Positions 48,259 through 58,365 are shown, counted from the stretch's first letter. The stretch: DNA of 64,000 bases from Mesohalobacter halotolerans (GCF_006120725.1 NZ_SWMU01000001.1:682001-746000), one strand, 5' to 3'. Numbers and translations: made by a program. The notes: generated by a model from the sequence alone, not told the origin.

Positions 48259-49958
48259 TTTGGACTCAAAAAGCCATACCTGAACCTTCTGACGTCGATT
48301 CGCTTGTAGATTGTTTAAAGGTGCCTAAACCAATTGCAAGATTGCTGGTTCAAAGAGGTATCAAAACCTTTGATGACGCCAAAGCTTTTTTTAGACCAGA
48401 TTTATCTCAACTGCACGACCCTTTCTTAATGAAAGATATGCATAAAGCTGTAAACCGCGTAAATCAAGCTTTTCAAAATAAAGAAAATATTCTTGTATAC
48501 GGTGATTATGATGTTGATGGTACCACAAGCGTGGCTTTGGTTTATAGTTATTTGAAAGAGATTCACAATCAAGTGATTGCTTATATACCTGATCGTTACA
48601 AAGAAGGCTACGGCCTTTCTAAAGCGGGTATTGACTACGCTAAATCAAAAAATGTAAGCTTAATAATTTGCCTAGATTGTGGTATAAAAGCCATAGATAA
48701 AGTAGAATACGCTAACAAATTAGGGATCGACATTATTATTTGTGATCATCACAGGCCTGGGAAAAACATTCCGGATGCCATAGCTGTTTTGGACCCAAAA
48801 CAAGATGACTGTCATTATCCTTACGACGAATTGTGCGGTTGTGGTATCGGATTTAAACTACTACAAGCGCTTCAGCAAAAAGCCAAAAAAGATTTTAAGG
48901 AATTAGTTCCATATTTGGATTTAGTGGCAACAGCAATTGGCTCAGATATTGTTCCCATCACTGGTGAAAACAGAATACTGGCCTACCATGGACTTCGTGT
49001 TTTAAATCAAAACCCAAGATCTGGATTTAAAGCGATTATGAATATTGCTAAAAAAAATATTTTTACAATTACTGATGTTGTTTTTGTCATCGGACCTCGA
49101 ATTAATGCTGCTGGCCGAATGGAGCATGGTCTGCATGCCGTAAATTTATTAACAGAAACCAACCTGAGTGAAGCTCAAGAAAAAGCTAAACGCATAAACG
49201 ATTTTAATTTAGAAAGAAGAGATACCGACAAAACCATTACAGAAGAAGCCTTAGCTCAAATAAAAAATCTAAAAGAAGAAAACCGAAAAACCTCAGTAGT
49301 TTATGACGAGTCTTGGCATAAAGGCGTGATTGGGATTGTAGCTTCACGACTCACAGAGACCTATTATAGGCCAACATTAGTGTTTACAAAAAGCGGAGAC
49401 TATTTAGCTGCTTCTGCAAGATCGGTTTATGGATTTGATATTTACAACGCCTTAGAAGCCAGTTCAGAATATATCGAACAATTTGGCGGTCACAAGTATG
49501 CAGCTGGTTTAACCATCAAAGAAGATAATTATCAAGCTTTTAAACAAAAGTTTGAAGAAGTTGTATTTGAATTAATTGAGGATCATCAGCTTATCAGAAA
49601 ACAAATTTATGATATTGAACTTCATCTAGAAGACATTACACCTAAGTTTAATAGAATACTTAAACAATTTGCGCCTTTTGGTCCAGGCAATATGAGACCA
49701 GTTTTTAGATTTAACGGTCTTCAAGATACTGGTTTTGCTAAAGCTGTAGGAAAAGAAAAAGAACATTTGAAATGTAAATTATACAAAGACAAAAACCCCT
49801 TTAAAATTGATGGAATTGGTTTTAATCTAGGCCAAAAACTAAAATATTTAAATCAAAAATCAAAAGTAGATGTTTTGGCGACATTAGATGAAAATGAGTG
49901 GAATAATCAAATCAGTTTACAGCTTAAGATTAAAGATTTAAAACCCCATAAGTATTGA
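48255..49958 (+). CDS. recJ: Single-stranded-DNA-specific exonuclease RecJ
   Basis: A 567-residue 5'-3' ssDNA exonuclease. The DHH-family motifs are intact: YGDYDVDGTTS at 82-92, the catalytic CDHHRP at 163-168, and GPRINAAGRMEHG. DHHA1 (SARSVYGFDIYNAL and FGGHKYAAG) and the C-terminal OB-like domain are present. It is coupled to the AddB-like gene, giving a DNA-repair pair. Confidence 0.95.
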   Translation: MIWTQKAIPEPSDVDSLVDCLKVPKPIARLLVQRGIKTFDDAKAFFRPDLSQLHDPFLMKDMHKAVNRVNQAFQNKENILVYGDYDVDGTTSVALVYSYLKEIHNQVIAYIPDRYKEGYGLSKAGIDYAKSKNVSLIICLDCGIKAIDKVEYANKLGIDIIICDHHRPGKNIPDAIAVLDPKQDDCHYPYDELCGCGIGFKLLQALQQKAKKDFKELVPYLDLVATAIGSDIVPITGENRILAYHGLRVLNQNPRSGFKAIMNIAKKNIFTITDVVFVIGPRINAAGRMEHGLHAVNLLTETNLSEAQEKAKRINDFNLERRDTDKTITEEALAQIKNLKEENRKTSVVYDESWHKGVIGIVASRLTETYYRPTLVFTKSGDYLAASARSVYGFDIYNALEASSEYIEQFGGHKYAAGLTIKEDNYQAFKQKFEEVVFELIEDHQLIRKQIYDIELHLEDITPKFNRILKQFAPFGPGNMRPVFRFNGLQDTGFAKAVGKEKEHLKCKLYKDKNPFKIDGIGFNLGQKLKYLNQKSKVDVLATLDENEWNNQISLQLKIKDLKPHKY

Positions 49959-49982
49959 GATAAAACTATTTATGTAATTTTG
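49955..49982 (+). promoter_or_regulatory. Promoter of the LysE-type gene
   Basis: TTG (49955-49957), a 17-base spacer and TAATTTTG (49975-49982). Transcription would begin near 49989, about 13 nt before ATG 50002. The -33 overlaps the end of recJ. Confidence 0.5.
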
Positions 49983-50001
49983 TTAGTGGTAATTATGAAT
50001 T

Positions 50002-50697
50002 ATGCTTGAGGATATTTTTTCTGCAATTCCTTTAGGAATATTTCTAGCATTTATGTTAGGGCCAGTATTTTTTGTATTGCTTGAAACTGCAGCGATAAAG
50101 GGTTTTAGAGCTGCTCTATCTTTTGATATTGGTGTCTTAATTGCCGATGCTGTTTTTTTAATTATCGCTTACTTTGGAACCAATCCTTTACTAAATCGGC
50201 TTAAAGACGACCCAGCACTCTACATTTTTGGCGGAACAGTTTTACTAACTTATGGTATAATTACTTTTATCAAAGTCAAACGCACCACAATTACACCTGC
50301 GACTTTTGAATTTCAAAAACTTAAAAATAGCGACTATATTCAAATTGCAGTCAAAGGATTTTTACTCAATTTTATCAATATTGGTGTACTGGGGTTTTGG
50401 TTGGGCTTAATCATAATATTTGGTCCAGGTTTAGAGATGCAACCCTTTAGATTGATTACCTTTTTTTCAACAATATTGGTGACCTATCTCGTCGTTGATG
50501 TATGTAAAATCTTATTGGCTAAAACTTTAAAACATAAGCTTACACCAACGCGTATAGCCGTGTCCAAGAAAATTATCAGCATTCTTATCATAATATTTGG
50601 TGTGGTATTAATTTTAAGAGGAATTGTTCCAAAACAAGTTTCAAAAATTGAGCAAAAAGTAGAAGACCAAATTCACATAGAAACGGATTCGCTTTAA
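50002..50697 (+). CDS. LysE family translocator
   Basis: A 231-residue exporter with six membrane helices and the LysE/RhtB start IPLGIFLAFMLGPVFFVLLET, with KGFRAALSFDIGVLIAD following. Such proteins export amino acids such as lysine or homoserine; the substrate here is unknown. It converges with the SLC13 gene (4-bp gap). Confidence 0.85.
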   Translation: MLEDIFSAIPLGIFLAFMLGPVFFVLLETAAIKGFRAALSFDIGVLIADAVFLIIAYFGTNPLLNRLKDDPALYIFGGTVLLTYGIITFIKVKRTTITPATFEFQKLKNSDYIQIAVKGFLLNFINIGVLGFWLGLIIIFGPGLEMQPFRLITFFSTILVTYLVVDVCKILLAKTLKHKLTPTRIAVSKKIISILIIIFGVVLILRGIVPKQVSKIEQKVEDQIHIETDSL

Positions 50698-50701
50698 AAA
50701 C

Positions 50702-52171
50702 CTATTCTAATGATTTTGGGAAATTTAAGTTCTCTAGACCAAATATCTCTGGCATAATAAAGTAAACAGCAAGGGTAATAATAATGATTGAGATGAAATT
50801 CATCAAAAAACCTTTTTTGACCATATCAGAGACTTTAAGGTATCCCGAGCCAAAAATAATGGCGTTAGGCGGCGTAGCTACCGGAAGCATAAAAGCACAT
50901 GAGGCTGATAAAGTAACAGCAATCATAATCAAAAATGGATGCATGTCAAAACTTAAGGCAACAGGTGATAAAATTGGGAGCAACATAGCGGTTGTGGCCA
51001 GATTAGAAGTCACTTCAGTTAAAAAATTGACCATAGCAGCAACAATTAAGATAAACACAATCACCACTACACCTTCAAAAACCGTGATTTGACTGGCAAT
51101 CCAATTGGCTAAACCGGTTTCTGTAAAACCTTTAGCCAGTGCCATACCACCGCCAAATAAAATGATGATACCCCAAGGTATTTTAACGGCTTCTTCCCAA
51201 GTTAAAAGTTTCTGCCCTTTTACATTTTTAGAAGGAATTAAAAACAATAATACCGCAGCCGTAATAGCGATAATCGTATCATCTACATCAGGAATAACTT
51301 TTTGAATTAAACTTCTAAAAATCCAGCCTAAAGCTGCTATTAAAAACACCACACCGACCATTTTTTCCTCGTAGGATAAACGCCCTAATTTGTGAATCAT
51401 CTCTTGTATATGATGCTTTCCGTCTGTAAATTTTAAGTTTTTGAGCTTAAAAGCAACCGATGTTAAATATTTCCAGCAAATAAATAACAACAGCATAGAC
51501 ACAGGAAATGCAAAAGTCATCCACTCAAAAAAACCAATTTTAATCTCGTATAAACTTTCTAAAACCCCTGCTAAAACTAAATTGGGAGGTGTTCCTATTA
51601 AAGTGCTGATACCACCTATTGATGCACTGTAGGCAATAGATAGCATCAAAGCTTTAGAAAAATAAGTATTGGTTTCGTGATTATCTTGATTTTGCTCAAA
51701 AATTTGATTAGTGATCGCAATGGCAATTGGTAACATCATGACCGTGGTTGCCGTGTTAGATATCCACATCGATAAAAATGCCGTAGCCAACATAAAGCCT
51801 AAGATCAAAAATGAGGCTTTTGAGCCAATAGCTTTGATGATATACAAGGCAATTCTTTTATGAAGATTCCAGCGTTCTATGGCAACCGCCAAAATAAATC
51901 CACCAACGTATAAAAATACAAATTTGTGTCCATATTGTGCTGTGGTCTCAGATAGCTTCAAAACGTCAAATAAGGGAAATAAAATAATAGGTATCAAAGC
52001 CGTCACAGCAATAGGCACCACTTCAAAAATCCACCATATGGCCATCCAAAGGGTGATGCCGAGTAGCATAAAACCTTCCTGGCTTAGCCCCTGTGGTGGT
52101 TCAATCCATTGAAAGAAAATAAAAGCCAAAGGCCCCAGTAATTTTATAAAGAGAAGTTTTAACTTTTGCAA
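50702..52171 (-). CDS. SLC13/DASS-family Na+/dicarboxylate carrier
   Basis: A 489-residue inner-membrane carrier with about 11-12 helices. The DASS signatures are clear: FLYVGGFILAVAIERWNLHKRIAL, the SNT motif in MWISNTATTVMMLPIAIAI, IGGISTLIGTPPNLVLAG and, in the second repeat, ATTAMLLPILSPVA and PVATPPNAIIFGSG. These usually import succinate, malate, aspartate or sulfate with Na+. It starts with TTG, 11 bp after the full-length end of the alpha/beta hydrolase remnant, so it appears to be the last gene of the eight-gene array beginning at 60776. Confidence 0.88.
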   Translation of the reverse strand: MQKLKLLFIKLLGPLAFIFFQWIEPPQGLSQEGFMLLGITLWMAIWWIFEVVPIAVTALIPIILFPLFDVLKLSETTAQYGHKFVFLYVGGFILAVAIERWNLHKRIALYIIKAIGSKASFLILGFMLATAFLSMWISNTATTVMMLPIAIAITNQIFEQNQDNHETNTYFSKALMLSIAYSASIGGISTLIGTPPNLVLAGVLESLYEIKIGFFEWMTFAFPVSMLLLFICWKYLTSVAFKLKNLKFTDGKHHIQEMIHKLGRLSYEEKMVGVVFLIAALGWIFRSLIQKVIPDVDDTIIAITAAVLLFLIPSKNVKGQKLLTWEEAVKIPWGIIILFGGGMALAKGFTETGLANWIASQITVFEGVVVIVFILIVAAMVNFLTEVTSNLATTAMLLPILSPVALSFDMHPFLIMIAVTLSASCAFMLPVATPPNAIIFGSGYLKVSDMVKKGFLMNFISIIIITLAVYFIMPEIFGLENLNFPKSLE

Positions 52172-52182
52172 CGTGTTTTGAT

Positions 52183-52989
52183 TTAGTTTTTAATAAACCT
52201 AATATATTCTTTTCTCGCTTTCTAAATATAAATTCCGTTTCTAAGACTGGAAATATCTAGCCCTTCTCAAACACCTACACTTAGACCTAATGCCACCAAC
52301 TGTTCAGTAATATCGTAAATGTTTATAATACAAATATCCTGAGGTAAATCCTTAAACAAAATTGCGTTTGAAATCGGATTAGGATAAATATTTAAGCTTT
52401 TTTTAGACCTAAACGCGTTTGATGATAATGTAGTCATCATAACATAAGACCAAATGTCATTAGCCATAAGTTGAGCATCATGCCCGATATTAATGTGTTC
52501 GTAATTTTCCCAGTTGAAAGTTACACTTTGGTTTTGGTCATCAATCTGACTGGTATTTAAAAAATACTGTCCGCACTCCAATCGTTGTAAATCTTGCTGA
52601 TTGTCTACTACCGCACTATGTTTTAACCCTATCGAATTTGGATTATCACCGTCGTCAAAAATATTGCGCATCATATAATTATCGCTTAAGCCGGGATAGT
52701 TCTGACTGTTAAATTCTGGGGCAAATACCATAAAATTATTGGCTTTAGCCATGTTTATCCAGTAGCCCCAGTAATTGTCGACGTTTCTGCTGCCACCATG
52801 AAAAGAAAACAGAATGGGCATGCTCGCGATGCCCCCATTGGGAATATAGTAAAACACTTCAACCGGCTGATTGCTTAAAGGACCGGTAGGCGTTAACACA
52901 AAAGACCCTGTAGAATTTTGATTCAGGTTTTGAGCATAACTTCCTAATAAGGATGTTATTAACAAACAAAAAAATGCAACGTATTTCAT
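52183..52989 (-). pseudogene. Secreted T9SS alpha/beta hydrolase, decayed
   Basis: The gene opens with a signal peptide (cleavage near SYAQ) and an esterase-like start (PVEVFYYIPNGGI, ILFSFHGGSRNVDNYWGYW). After MMRNIFDDGDNPNS it jumps to IGLKHSAVVDNQQDLQRLE. The intervening segment with the nucleophile G-x-S-x-G expected in this family is missing. The frame ends at TGA 52267, in the middle of a sorting domain (LNIYPNPISNAILF). Reading on in frame gives EGLDISSLRNGIYI, a TAG, then KARKEYIRFIKN and TAA at 52183, a normal type A sorting end. So it has an internal deletion plus two stops. Confidence 0.75.
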
Positions 52990-54266
52990 TACAACGAGAT
53001 ATGCAAAATGAGTTCGAACTGGTCCAAAGCTTCACCAACCGCAGGATCAAATCTTGAATAAGAGGCCTGGAGTTTTAAAGCATTTTCGTAAAAGTATTTG
53101 GAAAATCCAAAACTGGTTTGGTTCATATCAGATAACACGGAACCGTCAAAACTATCAAATTCAGGCGTGGTGTTGGCATATCTAAAATCAAAACTAAATC
53201 CACTCTTCGTTACATAGCCCAATTGTAAATTATAACTGTCGCCTAGAGCTAAAAATTGACTGATTTGCTCAGGGGCTAGAATCTGAGTGGCAGACTCATC
53301 CAGGAAAGCCAAATCAATGCCCGTGGCTGAGGTGTTGGCGTATTCAGCTAATAAGCTAAAGCCTTTGTATTTCATCAAAATATCGGTGTAGACTTGTCTG
53401 TAGTCCGGTAAACTATCTTCACCATTTTGATCAAAAAGAAAGAAGTCACCGTGGCTTTCACCTGAAGCACCACTGGCACCATTGTTATGGCTTCCGGCGA
53501 CACCAATTACAAATTTAAGTTCATCTTCTCGCGCTAAATCTACACTTGTGAGCTCGTTACCCGGCTTGAAGTAGCCTAAAGGGTACAAGTCTAAACGTCC
53601 GCCAATTTTTACGCCGCCAATATCAGAATCTCTGGAATCCTGACCAAACGAATTACGGCCGTCTCCGGATGTTAAAGCTGCCATTGGCATGATACCGAAA
53701 TTACCAACTTCAAATTTTGACTCTACAAACACCCCAAACTCACGACCGGTTCGAGATAAACTTTCGCTGAGTAAACTGCGGTTGACAAATTGGAGCCTGT
53801 CTTCTCTATAGATCATTTCGCGGTTATTGGCAAAATTCTGTTTCTGTCCGAAACTTATTTTAACTTGTTCTACAGGTTGATAGGCCATATATACATCCAT
53901 CAAAGGATTAGATCTACTAAAGTCCAGCTGGACAAAAAACGACACTTTTTCTTCAACAGCATTACCTTCAAACTGAAGAAAAGTTCTTTTGGACCTGAAT
54001 GTGTTTACGTCATCCATGCCGTCCATGGTTTCTCTGAGATAACCTGGTTGAATGAAACCATTTAGTCCAAAATAGTAGTTTCCTTCATTAAAGGAAAAAT
54101 TCAGGCCGTTCCCTAAACTATAATAGGCTTTATTTCTTTCTGTTTCTGTTTCGCTTCCAGGATCTTCTTCTTGGTATTCGTCCTGAGCGTTTCCTAAAGT
54201 TATTGATCCTAAAAAACAAAGCATGATCAAAAATTGGATGTTGGTTATGTCTATAAATCGTTTCAT
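52989..54266 (-). CDS. OprO/OprP-type porin (second copy)
   Basis: A 425-residue outer-membrane porin. It has a signal peptide (cleavage near GNAQDE), an acidic N-terminal stretch, then a 16-strand-type barrel with family segments SKRTFLQFEGNAVEEKVSFFVQLDFSRSN (parts FLQFEGN and FFVQLDFSR), MAYQPVEQVKISFGQKQNFANNRE (part ISFGQKQNF) and LSRTGREFGVFVESKF. OprP-like porins pass anions such as phosphate, and flavobacterial members are less well defined. It overlaps the hydrolase start by 1 bp and follows the M14 gene by 20 bp. It resembles the porin at 55818 in the same array. Confidence 0.85.
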   Translation of the reverse strand: MKRFIDITNIQFLIMLCFLGSITLGNAQDEYQEEDPGSETETERNKAYYSLGNGLNFSFNEGNYYFGLNGFIQPGYLRETMDGMDDVNTFRSKRTFLQFEGNAVEEKVSFFVQLDFSRSNPLMDVYMAYQPVEQVKISFGQKQNFANNREMIYREDRLQFVNRSLLSESLSRTGREFGVFVESKFEVGNFGIMPMAALTSGDGRNSFGQDSRDSDIGGVKIGGRLDLYPLGYFKPGNELTSVDLAREDELKFVIGVAGSHNNGASGASGESHGDFFLFDQNGEDSLPDYRQVYTDILMKYKGFSLLAEYANTSATGIDLAFLDESATQILAPEQISQFLALGDSYNLQLGYVTKSGFSFDFRYANTTPEFDSFDGSVLSDMNQTSFGFSKYFYENALKLQASYSRFDPAVGEALDQFELILHISL

Positions 54267-54286
54267 ATCGATTGTGTTTTATGCAC

Positions 54287-55816
54287 TTAGTTAAGTAATC
54301 TATATATGGGTAATGTATTTCCTTTTTCGGTTTCTATTAGGCCAAAGCTCACAAAACTGTTAGGCGCTTCAGGCTCTAAAAGTTCAGGCAACAGATTGGC
54401 ACGCCTCTGGTTCATTTTGACCATAAATGTCCCGGCTTTAAAGGTTTTTTCCTCTTTTTTTAAGGATGTTTCAACTGTTTGTAATTTCATTTTTTCATAG
54501 CGAATCGGTTTTCTGTAATAGGTATCTACGTAATAACTTTCTACTTCAAGCACTTTTTCTTGGCTAAGTTCTTCGACTTCTATCCCTAAAGTCCTTATTT
54601 TTTTTGCTAAAGAAGTTTGATTGGCATCAAGGATATAGGCCGTCGGTCTTGTTCTGGAAAGTGTAGCTTCTGCCTTCCAAGCATCGCGCACCATCATTTC
54701 AAACTCAACGTATTCAACAGCGCTGACATCTATAAATTTTACCTTGTCTTTATAAACTGCTCTTTCACTTTCAACTACCACAGGGTTGCTTTGTTGTATG
54801 GCTTTTTCAATTTCACTTTTGACGAGTTCGATGTTTTCTGCTGCCGCCCTAAGGTAAGCAACGGCTATTAAGAAGCTGGAATGGATTCTCCGTTTAAAGG
54901 ATGTTCGGCCTAAGGCCACACCTCTAATTTCAATCAGGGATGAAATGGTATTGGTTAAGGCATTGTTAGAGGCACTGGAGCGCGCACTGATAGACCCCTG
55001 ATTGATGTGAATATCGCCACTAATTTTTCGGGTCGAAATGTAGGGGTGATGGGTATAATTAAATTCATCTAAAGATTTTCTGGCCTTGTCTACAAACACA
55101 TCGTTAGTTAAGTTTCTGAGATTTTCAGGCACATTTAGATTTCCGCTGTAAAGAAACATGGCATCGTACATGTTGGTTACCCCAAAATCGCCCATTCTGG
55201 CATAATCACGTCGGTAAGCTCTGTATTCATGAAAATCTACGGCCACTTCAGGGCTAAAGTTGACATAAGCTTTTTTCAAGATCACAGTTTCAGGCGCCAT
55301 CAGTTTGGTTTGGTCTCGGTTAAGGTCAAGACCATTGGCGGCGTATCTGTTGTTTTTAAGATAACCGTCTATATTGGCCATAGGCACGACGGCAAGTTCA
55401 ACATTATCAAGAATATCCGTATAATTGTCGTCATTGAGCAGTTTGTCTAAAAGGTATAGCATACTTTCTGTACTGGCAGGTTCGTTGCCGTGCAGACCAC
55501 CCTGCATCCAGACTTTTATTTTCTCATTTTCATTGGGATTAGTGAGTTTTACCATGGGGATATTTCTGCCTTTTTGGCTTTCCCCGATAAAACTCAGCTT
55601 AATTTTATGAGGGTGATTGTCGACTAAATTATTCAGAAAACCTAACAATTCTTCATAATTGGTGTATCCTCTTTTCTTTTGTAGTGCAGGTGTGGTATTC
55701 AATACCTCATCACTATCCGGAAAAAACTTTTCTGTTATTTTTTTGGATTGAGGTGTAAATTGTGCATAAGCTGTTATGCATAAAATACTCATCAATATGG
55801 TAACTATATTCTTCAT
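54287..55816 (-). CDS. Secreted M14 zinc carboxypeptidase
   Basis: A 509-residue exported metallopeptidase (signal peptide ending near AYAQF). The zinc ligands are His109 and Glu112 in GGLHGNEPAST and His196 in VDFHEYRAYR. Asn166-Arg167 in GLDLNRDQTK would bind the substrate carboxylate, and Glu296 in SLIEIRGVALG is the likely catalytic Glu. The C-terminal ~200 residues are a beta-rich domain without T9SS sorting features. It should trim C-terminal residues from peptides in the periplasm. It sits between two porin genes, 1 bp from one and 20 bp from the other. Confidence 0.9.
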   Translation of the reverse strand: MKNIVTILMSILCITAYAQFTPQSKKITEKFFPDSDEVLNTTPALQKKRGYTNYEELLGFLNNLVDNHPHKIKLSFIGESQKGRNIPMVKLTNPNENEKIKVWMQGGLHGNEPASTESMLYLLDKLLNDDNYTDILDNVELAVVPMANIDGYLKNNRYAANGLDLNRDQTKLMAPETVILKKAYVNFSPEVAVDFHEYRAYRRDYARMGDFGVTNMYDAMFLYSGNLNVPENLRNLTNDVFVDKARKSLDEFNYTHHPYISTRKISGDIHINQGSISARSSASNNALTNTISSLIEIRGVALGRTSFKRRIHSSFLIAVAYLRAAAENIELVKSEIEKAIQQSNPVVVESERAVYKDKVKFIDVSAVEYVEFEMMVRDAWKAEATLSRTRPTAYILDANQTSLAKKIRTLGIEVEELSQEKVLEVESYYVDTYYRKPIRYEKMKLQTVETSLKKEEKTFKAGTFMVKMNQRRANLLPELLEPEAPNSFVSFGLIETEKGNTLPIYRLLN

Positions 55817-55817
55817 C

Positions 55818-57200
55818 TTAAAAGGATAAGGTTAAAATTACTCTGATTAAGCTTTCATCTCCGGGTATAGGTTCAGAATTATTATTAAAAACCCCAAACT
55901 CACCGGCTTCAACATAAGTATAAGACGCCTGAATTTTTGCACCATAGCCTCTCGTCAGATACTTGCTGATACCAAAAGTGTAAAAATTCGGTCGGTTGTA
56001 AAATGTGGCGTTATTCAAGAATGAGTTGGTTTCGGCATTGATATGGGTATAACGGGCATCAACTGAAAAACCGTTTTTAAAAATATAACCGGCCTGAATG
56101 TTATAGGCTTCGCCAAGCATCATTTGCCGCCTGACGTATTCCTGAGGCGTATAATCTCTAAAGTCTGAGGATGTCGGGTTTACTCTTCCTCTGAATCTGT
56201 CGGTGAGTACACTAACATCGGGGCCATAAATGTCGCTTCTCAAATTAATATCTTCAGCAATATTTGTCAAGAAACTTTTATGATATTCTCCTAAGACTGA
56301 AAAGCCTTTGTATTTGAACATGAAATCGACACCAAATTTAGCGTAATCAGGCAGGCGTTCTTCGCCGTCATCCAGGGCGCCGTTGCCGTTAACATCATTT
56401 AGGTACACAATCCTGCCGCTGTTTCGCCCCCTTCTACTGGTAATGCCGTCATTGTAGTTAAAGGTAGCTCCAACTACCAATTTAGGGGTGAGTTCTCTTA
56501 CGACATCGGCTTGACGAAATTGACCATAATTGGTAAATAAACCAAATGGTAAAAAATCTATCCGAGTCCCATATTTTAAACCTCCTCTGTCATTGGCAAA
56601 GACATTTGCGCCATCGCCATTGGTGATGGTGAGATAGGGTTTTAGATAGGTTCCTCGTCCGGTTCTAAACGTTCCTTTGGCAAATAGTCCAAATTCGCGA
56701 ATACTGGCAAAGGCAGAAGTTAAACGGCTACGTTCCGGTAATTGAAGTGTATTGGAGTTCATGAACAACTCGCGGTTATCGGTATAGGTAGCCCGCTGTC
56801 CAAAAATTAACTCTACCCTTCTTGCAACTTTGTAAGCGACATATGCATCTAAAAGGTAATTTCTGGCATCTGTGATGTCGCCGTCTATCTGCGCTTCATC
56901 CTGTCCAGCCAAATCCACCTGAAGTCTATAACTAAAACGCTCGTTTGCCGACTGTCCGGAAAGTCTTAAACGCAAACGTCTCATCCTGTAACGGACTGAA
57001 TTAGGTTCATCTGAGTTTTGGTAAGTTTCTACATCCATCCAGGGCTGCATATAACCTTGCAACTTTACTGTACTGCTATTGGCGTTTGTAAAGTTATAGC
57101 CTTCACCAAAGGTGTAGGAACTCAGTTTTGTGTTTTGTGCAAACTGCTCCGAAAAACTCAGCAAGGTTATTACACAAACAATAATTTTAAAACCGTTCAT
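55818..57200 (-). CDS. OprO/OprP-type porin (first copy)
   Basis: A 460-residue outer-membrane porin with signal peptide (cleavage near EQFAQN). The barrel segments KLQGYMQPWMDVET, RMRRLRLRLSGQSANERFSYRLQVDLAG (part FSYRLQVDLAG), ARRVELIFGQRATYTDNRE and REFGLFAKGTF match the phosphate-selective porin O/P family. LNDVNGNGALDDGEE in a loop is a calcium-binding-like sequence. I chose ATG 57200; the upstream ATG 57227 would overlap IadA. It is the partner of the copy at 52989. Confidence 0.85.
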   Translation of the reverse strand: MNGFKIIVCVITLLSFSEQFAQNTKLSSYTFGEGYNFTNANSSTVKLQGYMQPWMDVETYQNSDEPNSVRYRMRRLRLRLSGQSANERFSYRLQVDLAGQDEAQIDGDITDARNYLLDAYVAYKVARRVELIFGQRATYTDNRELFMNSNTLQLPERSRLTSAFASIREFGLFAKGTFRTGRGTYLKPYLTITNGDGANVFANDRGGLKYGTRIDFLPFGLFTNYGQFRQADVVRELTPKLVVGATFNYNDGITSRRGRNSGRIVYLNDVNGNGALDDGEERLPDYAKFGVDFMFKYKGFSVLGEYHKSFLTNIAEDINLRSDIYGPDVSVLTDRFRGRVNPTSSDFRDYTPQEYVRRQMMLGEAYNIQAGYIFKNGFSVDARYTHINAETNSFLNNATFYNRPNFYTFGISKYLTRGYGAKIQASYTYVEAGEFGVFNNNSEPIPGDESLIRVILTLSF

Positions 57201-57216
57201 AGTTAGTTGTTTAATA

Positions 57217-58365
57217 CTATAGTTCAAAATTTCCTTTCACTATAATGTTTTTATCTTTCATCATGTGTTGTCCTTTGGCAAAAACGTCTAGGAGATTTAA
57301 GTCTTCATCAAAACAACAAAAATCAGCATCACAGCCTACTGCTATTCTTCCCTTATGCCTTATACCTAAATTTTCTGCGGGATTGGTAGTGTTGAGCTTA
57401 ATGGCTTGTTCTATTGGCAGCCCACCTTGTTTGATTAAGGCCTGGATTTGTTCCAAATTGGCATCAATAGGGGCACATCTTACGCCGATGGCATTGCCAT
57501 TATCATCAAACTTAGTTAACCCGGCATGACCGTCTGTACTAAAAGTCATTTTATCGATAGAAACCCCTTCATCTAAGGCATAAAGCACCGACTTATAAGG
57601 CGCTGTATATTTTGAAGCGCCGGTAGTGATGTCTATCATACCGCCCAGTTTGGCAAATTCGATCGCCTGGTCAAAAAGTGGTTTTGTTCTCCCCACGTGT
57701 GTTGGCGAAATGTGTTTGATGGGAAAATGGTAATCATTGACAAGCTCAAACAACACATCCATTTTGCTGGATAAATTTCCCAGGTGCAAATGCAGGATGC
57801 CTTTTTTACCGCCAATCATTCCACCAACCATGATGTCTCTGAGTTTCCTGACCAAATCATCTGCAGACGGATATGAAGAACGAATGTCACTGATGGCAAT
57901 TTTTACCCCAAGGACTTTATCGATAAACAGCATATCACCCTGAATACTATCGGTGATGGTTACCGTGTCCATACCATAATATCCACTAAACATGTAGGCT
58001 GAAAGGCCTTCTTGGTTCAATCCTTTGACTTTAGCGTAAAGTGTTCTGATGTTACGTGCAGTCCCATCTGTACCCAAAAGACTATTGACTGTTGTAGAGC
58101 CGCAAGCGATGAGTTCGCTTAGTTTTACTTCGGGCGTCATCGAAGCAAATCCCTCTTTGCCACCGGCGCCAATCACATGAATATGCTGGTCAATTAGACC
58201 GGGAGTTACGATTTTTCCATCCAGATCAATAACCTTAGTATGCTTATTGTCAAACTCTGAAAGGTCATCCTCAATAGCTATGATTTTATTATTGGCTATT
58301 AAAATGTCTTTCATCCCCATTTTTTCAGGGCTGTAGAGTTTTGTATGTTTTAGTAATGTAAGCAT
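57217..58365 (-). CDS. iadA: Isoaspartyl dipeptidase (IadA-like, M38)
   Basis: A 382-residue amidohydrolase that cleaves beta-aspartyl dipeptides. The binuclear zinc site is complete by comparison with E. coli IadA: His61 and His63 (IDQHIHVIGAGGKEGF), the carbamylated Lys155 (VLGVKIAISDIRS), His194 (LHLHLGN), His223 (SPTHVGR) and Asp278 (FSTDGHAG). The length matches. Substrates arise from isoaspartate-damaged proteins or from cyanophycin, but no cyanophycinase is present here. It lies 3 bp after the DcuC-type carrier gene. Confidence 0.9.
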   Translation of the reverse strand: MLTLLKHTKLYSPEKMGMKDILIANNKIIAIEDDLSEFDNKHTKVIDLDGKIVTPGLIDQHIHVIGAGGKEGFASMTPEVKLSELIACGSTTVNSLLGTDGTARNIRTLYAKVKGLNQEGLSAYMFSGYYGMDTVTITDSIQGDMLFIDKVLGVKIAISDIRSSYPSADDLVRKLRDIMVGGMIGGKKGILHLHLGNLSSKMDVLFELVNDYHFPIKHISPTHVGRTKPLFDQAIEFAKLGGMIDITTGASKYTAPYKSVLYALDEGVSIDKMTFSTDGHAGLTKFDDNGNAIGVRCAPIDANLEQIQALIKQGGLPIEQAIKLNTTNPAENLGIRHKGRIAVGCDADFCCFDEDLNLLDVFAKGQHMMKDKNIIVKGNFEL

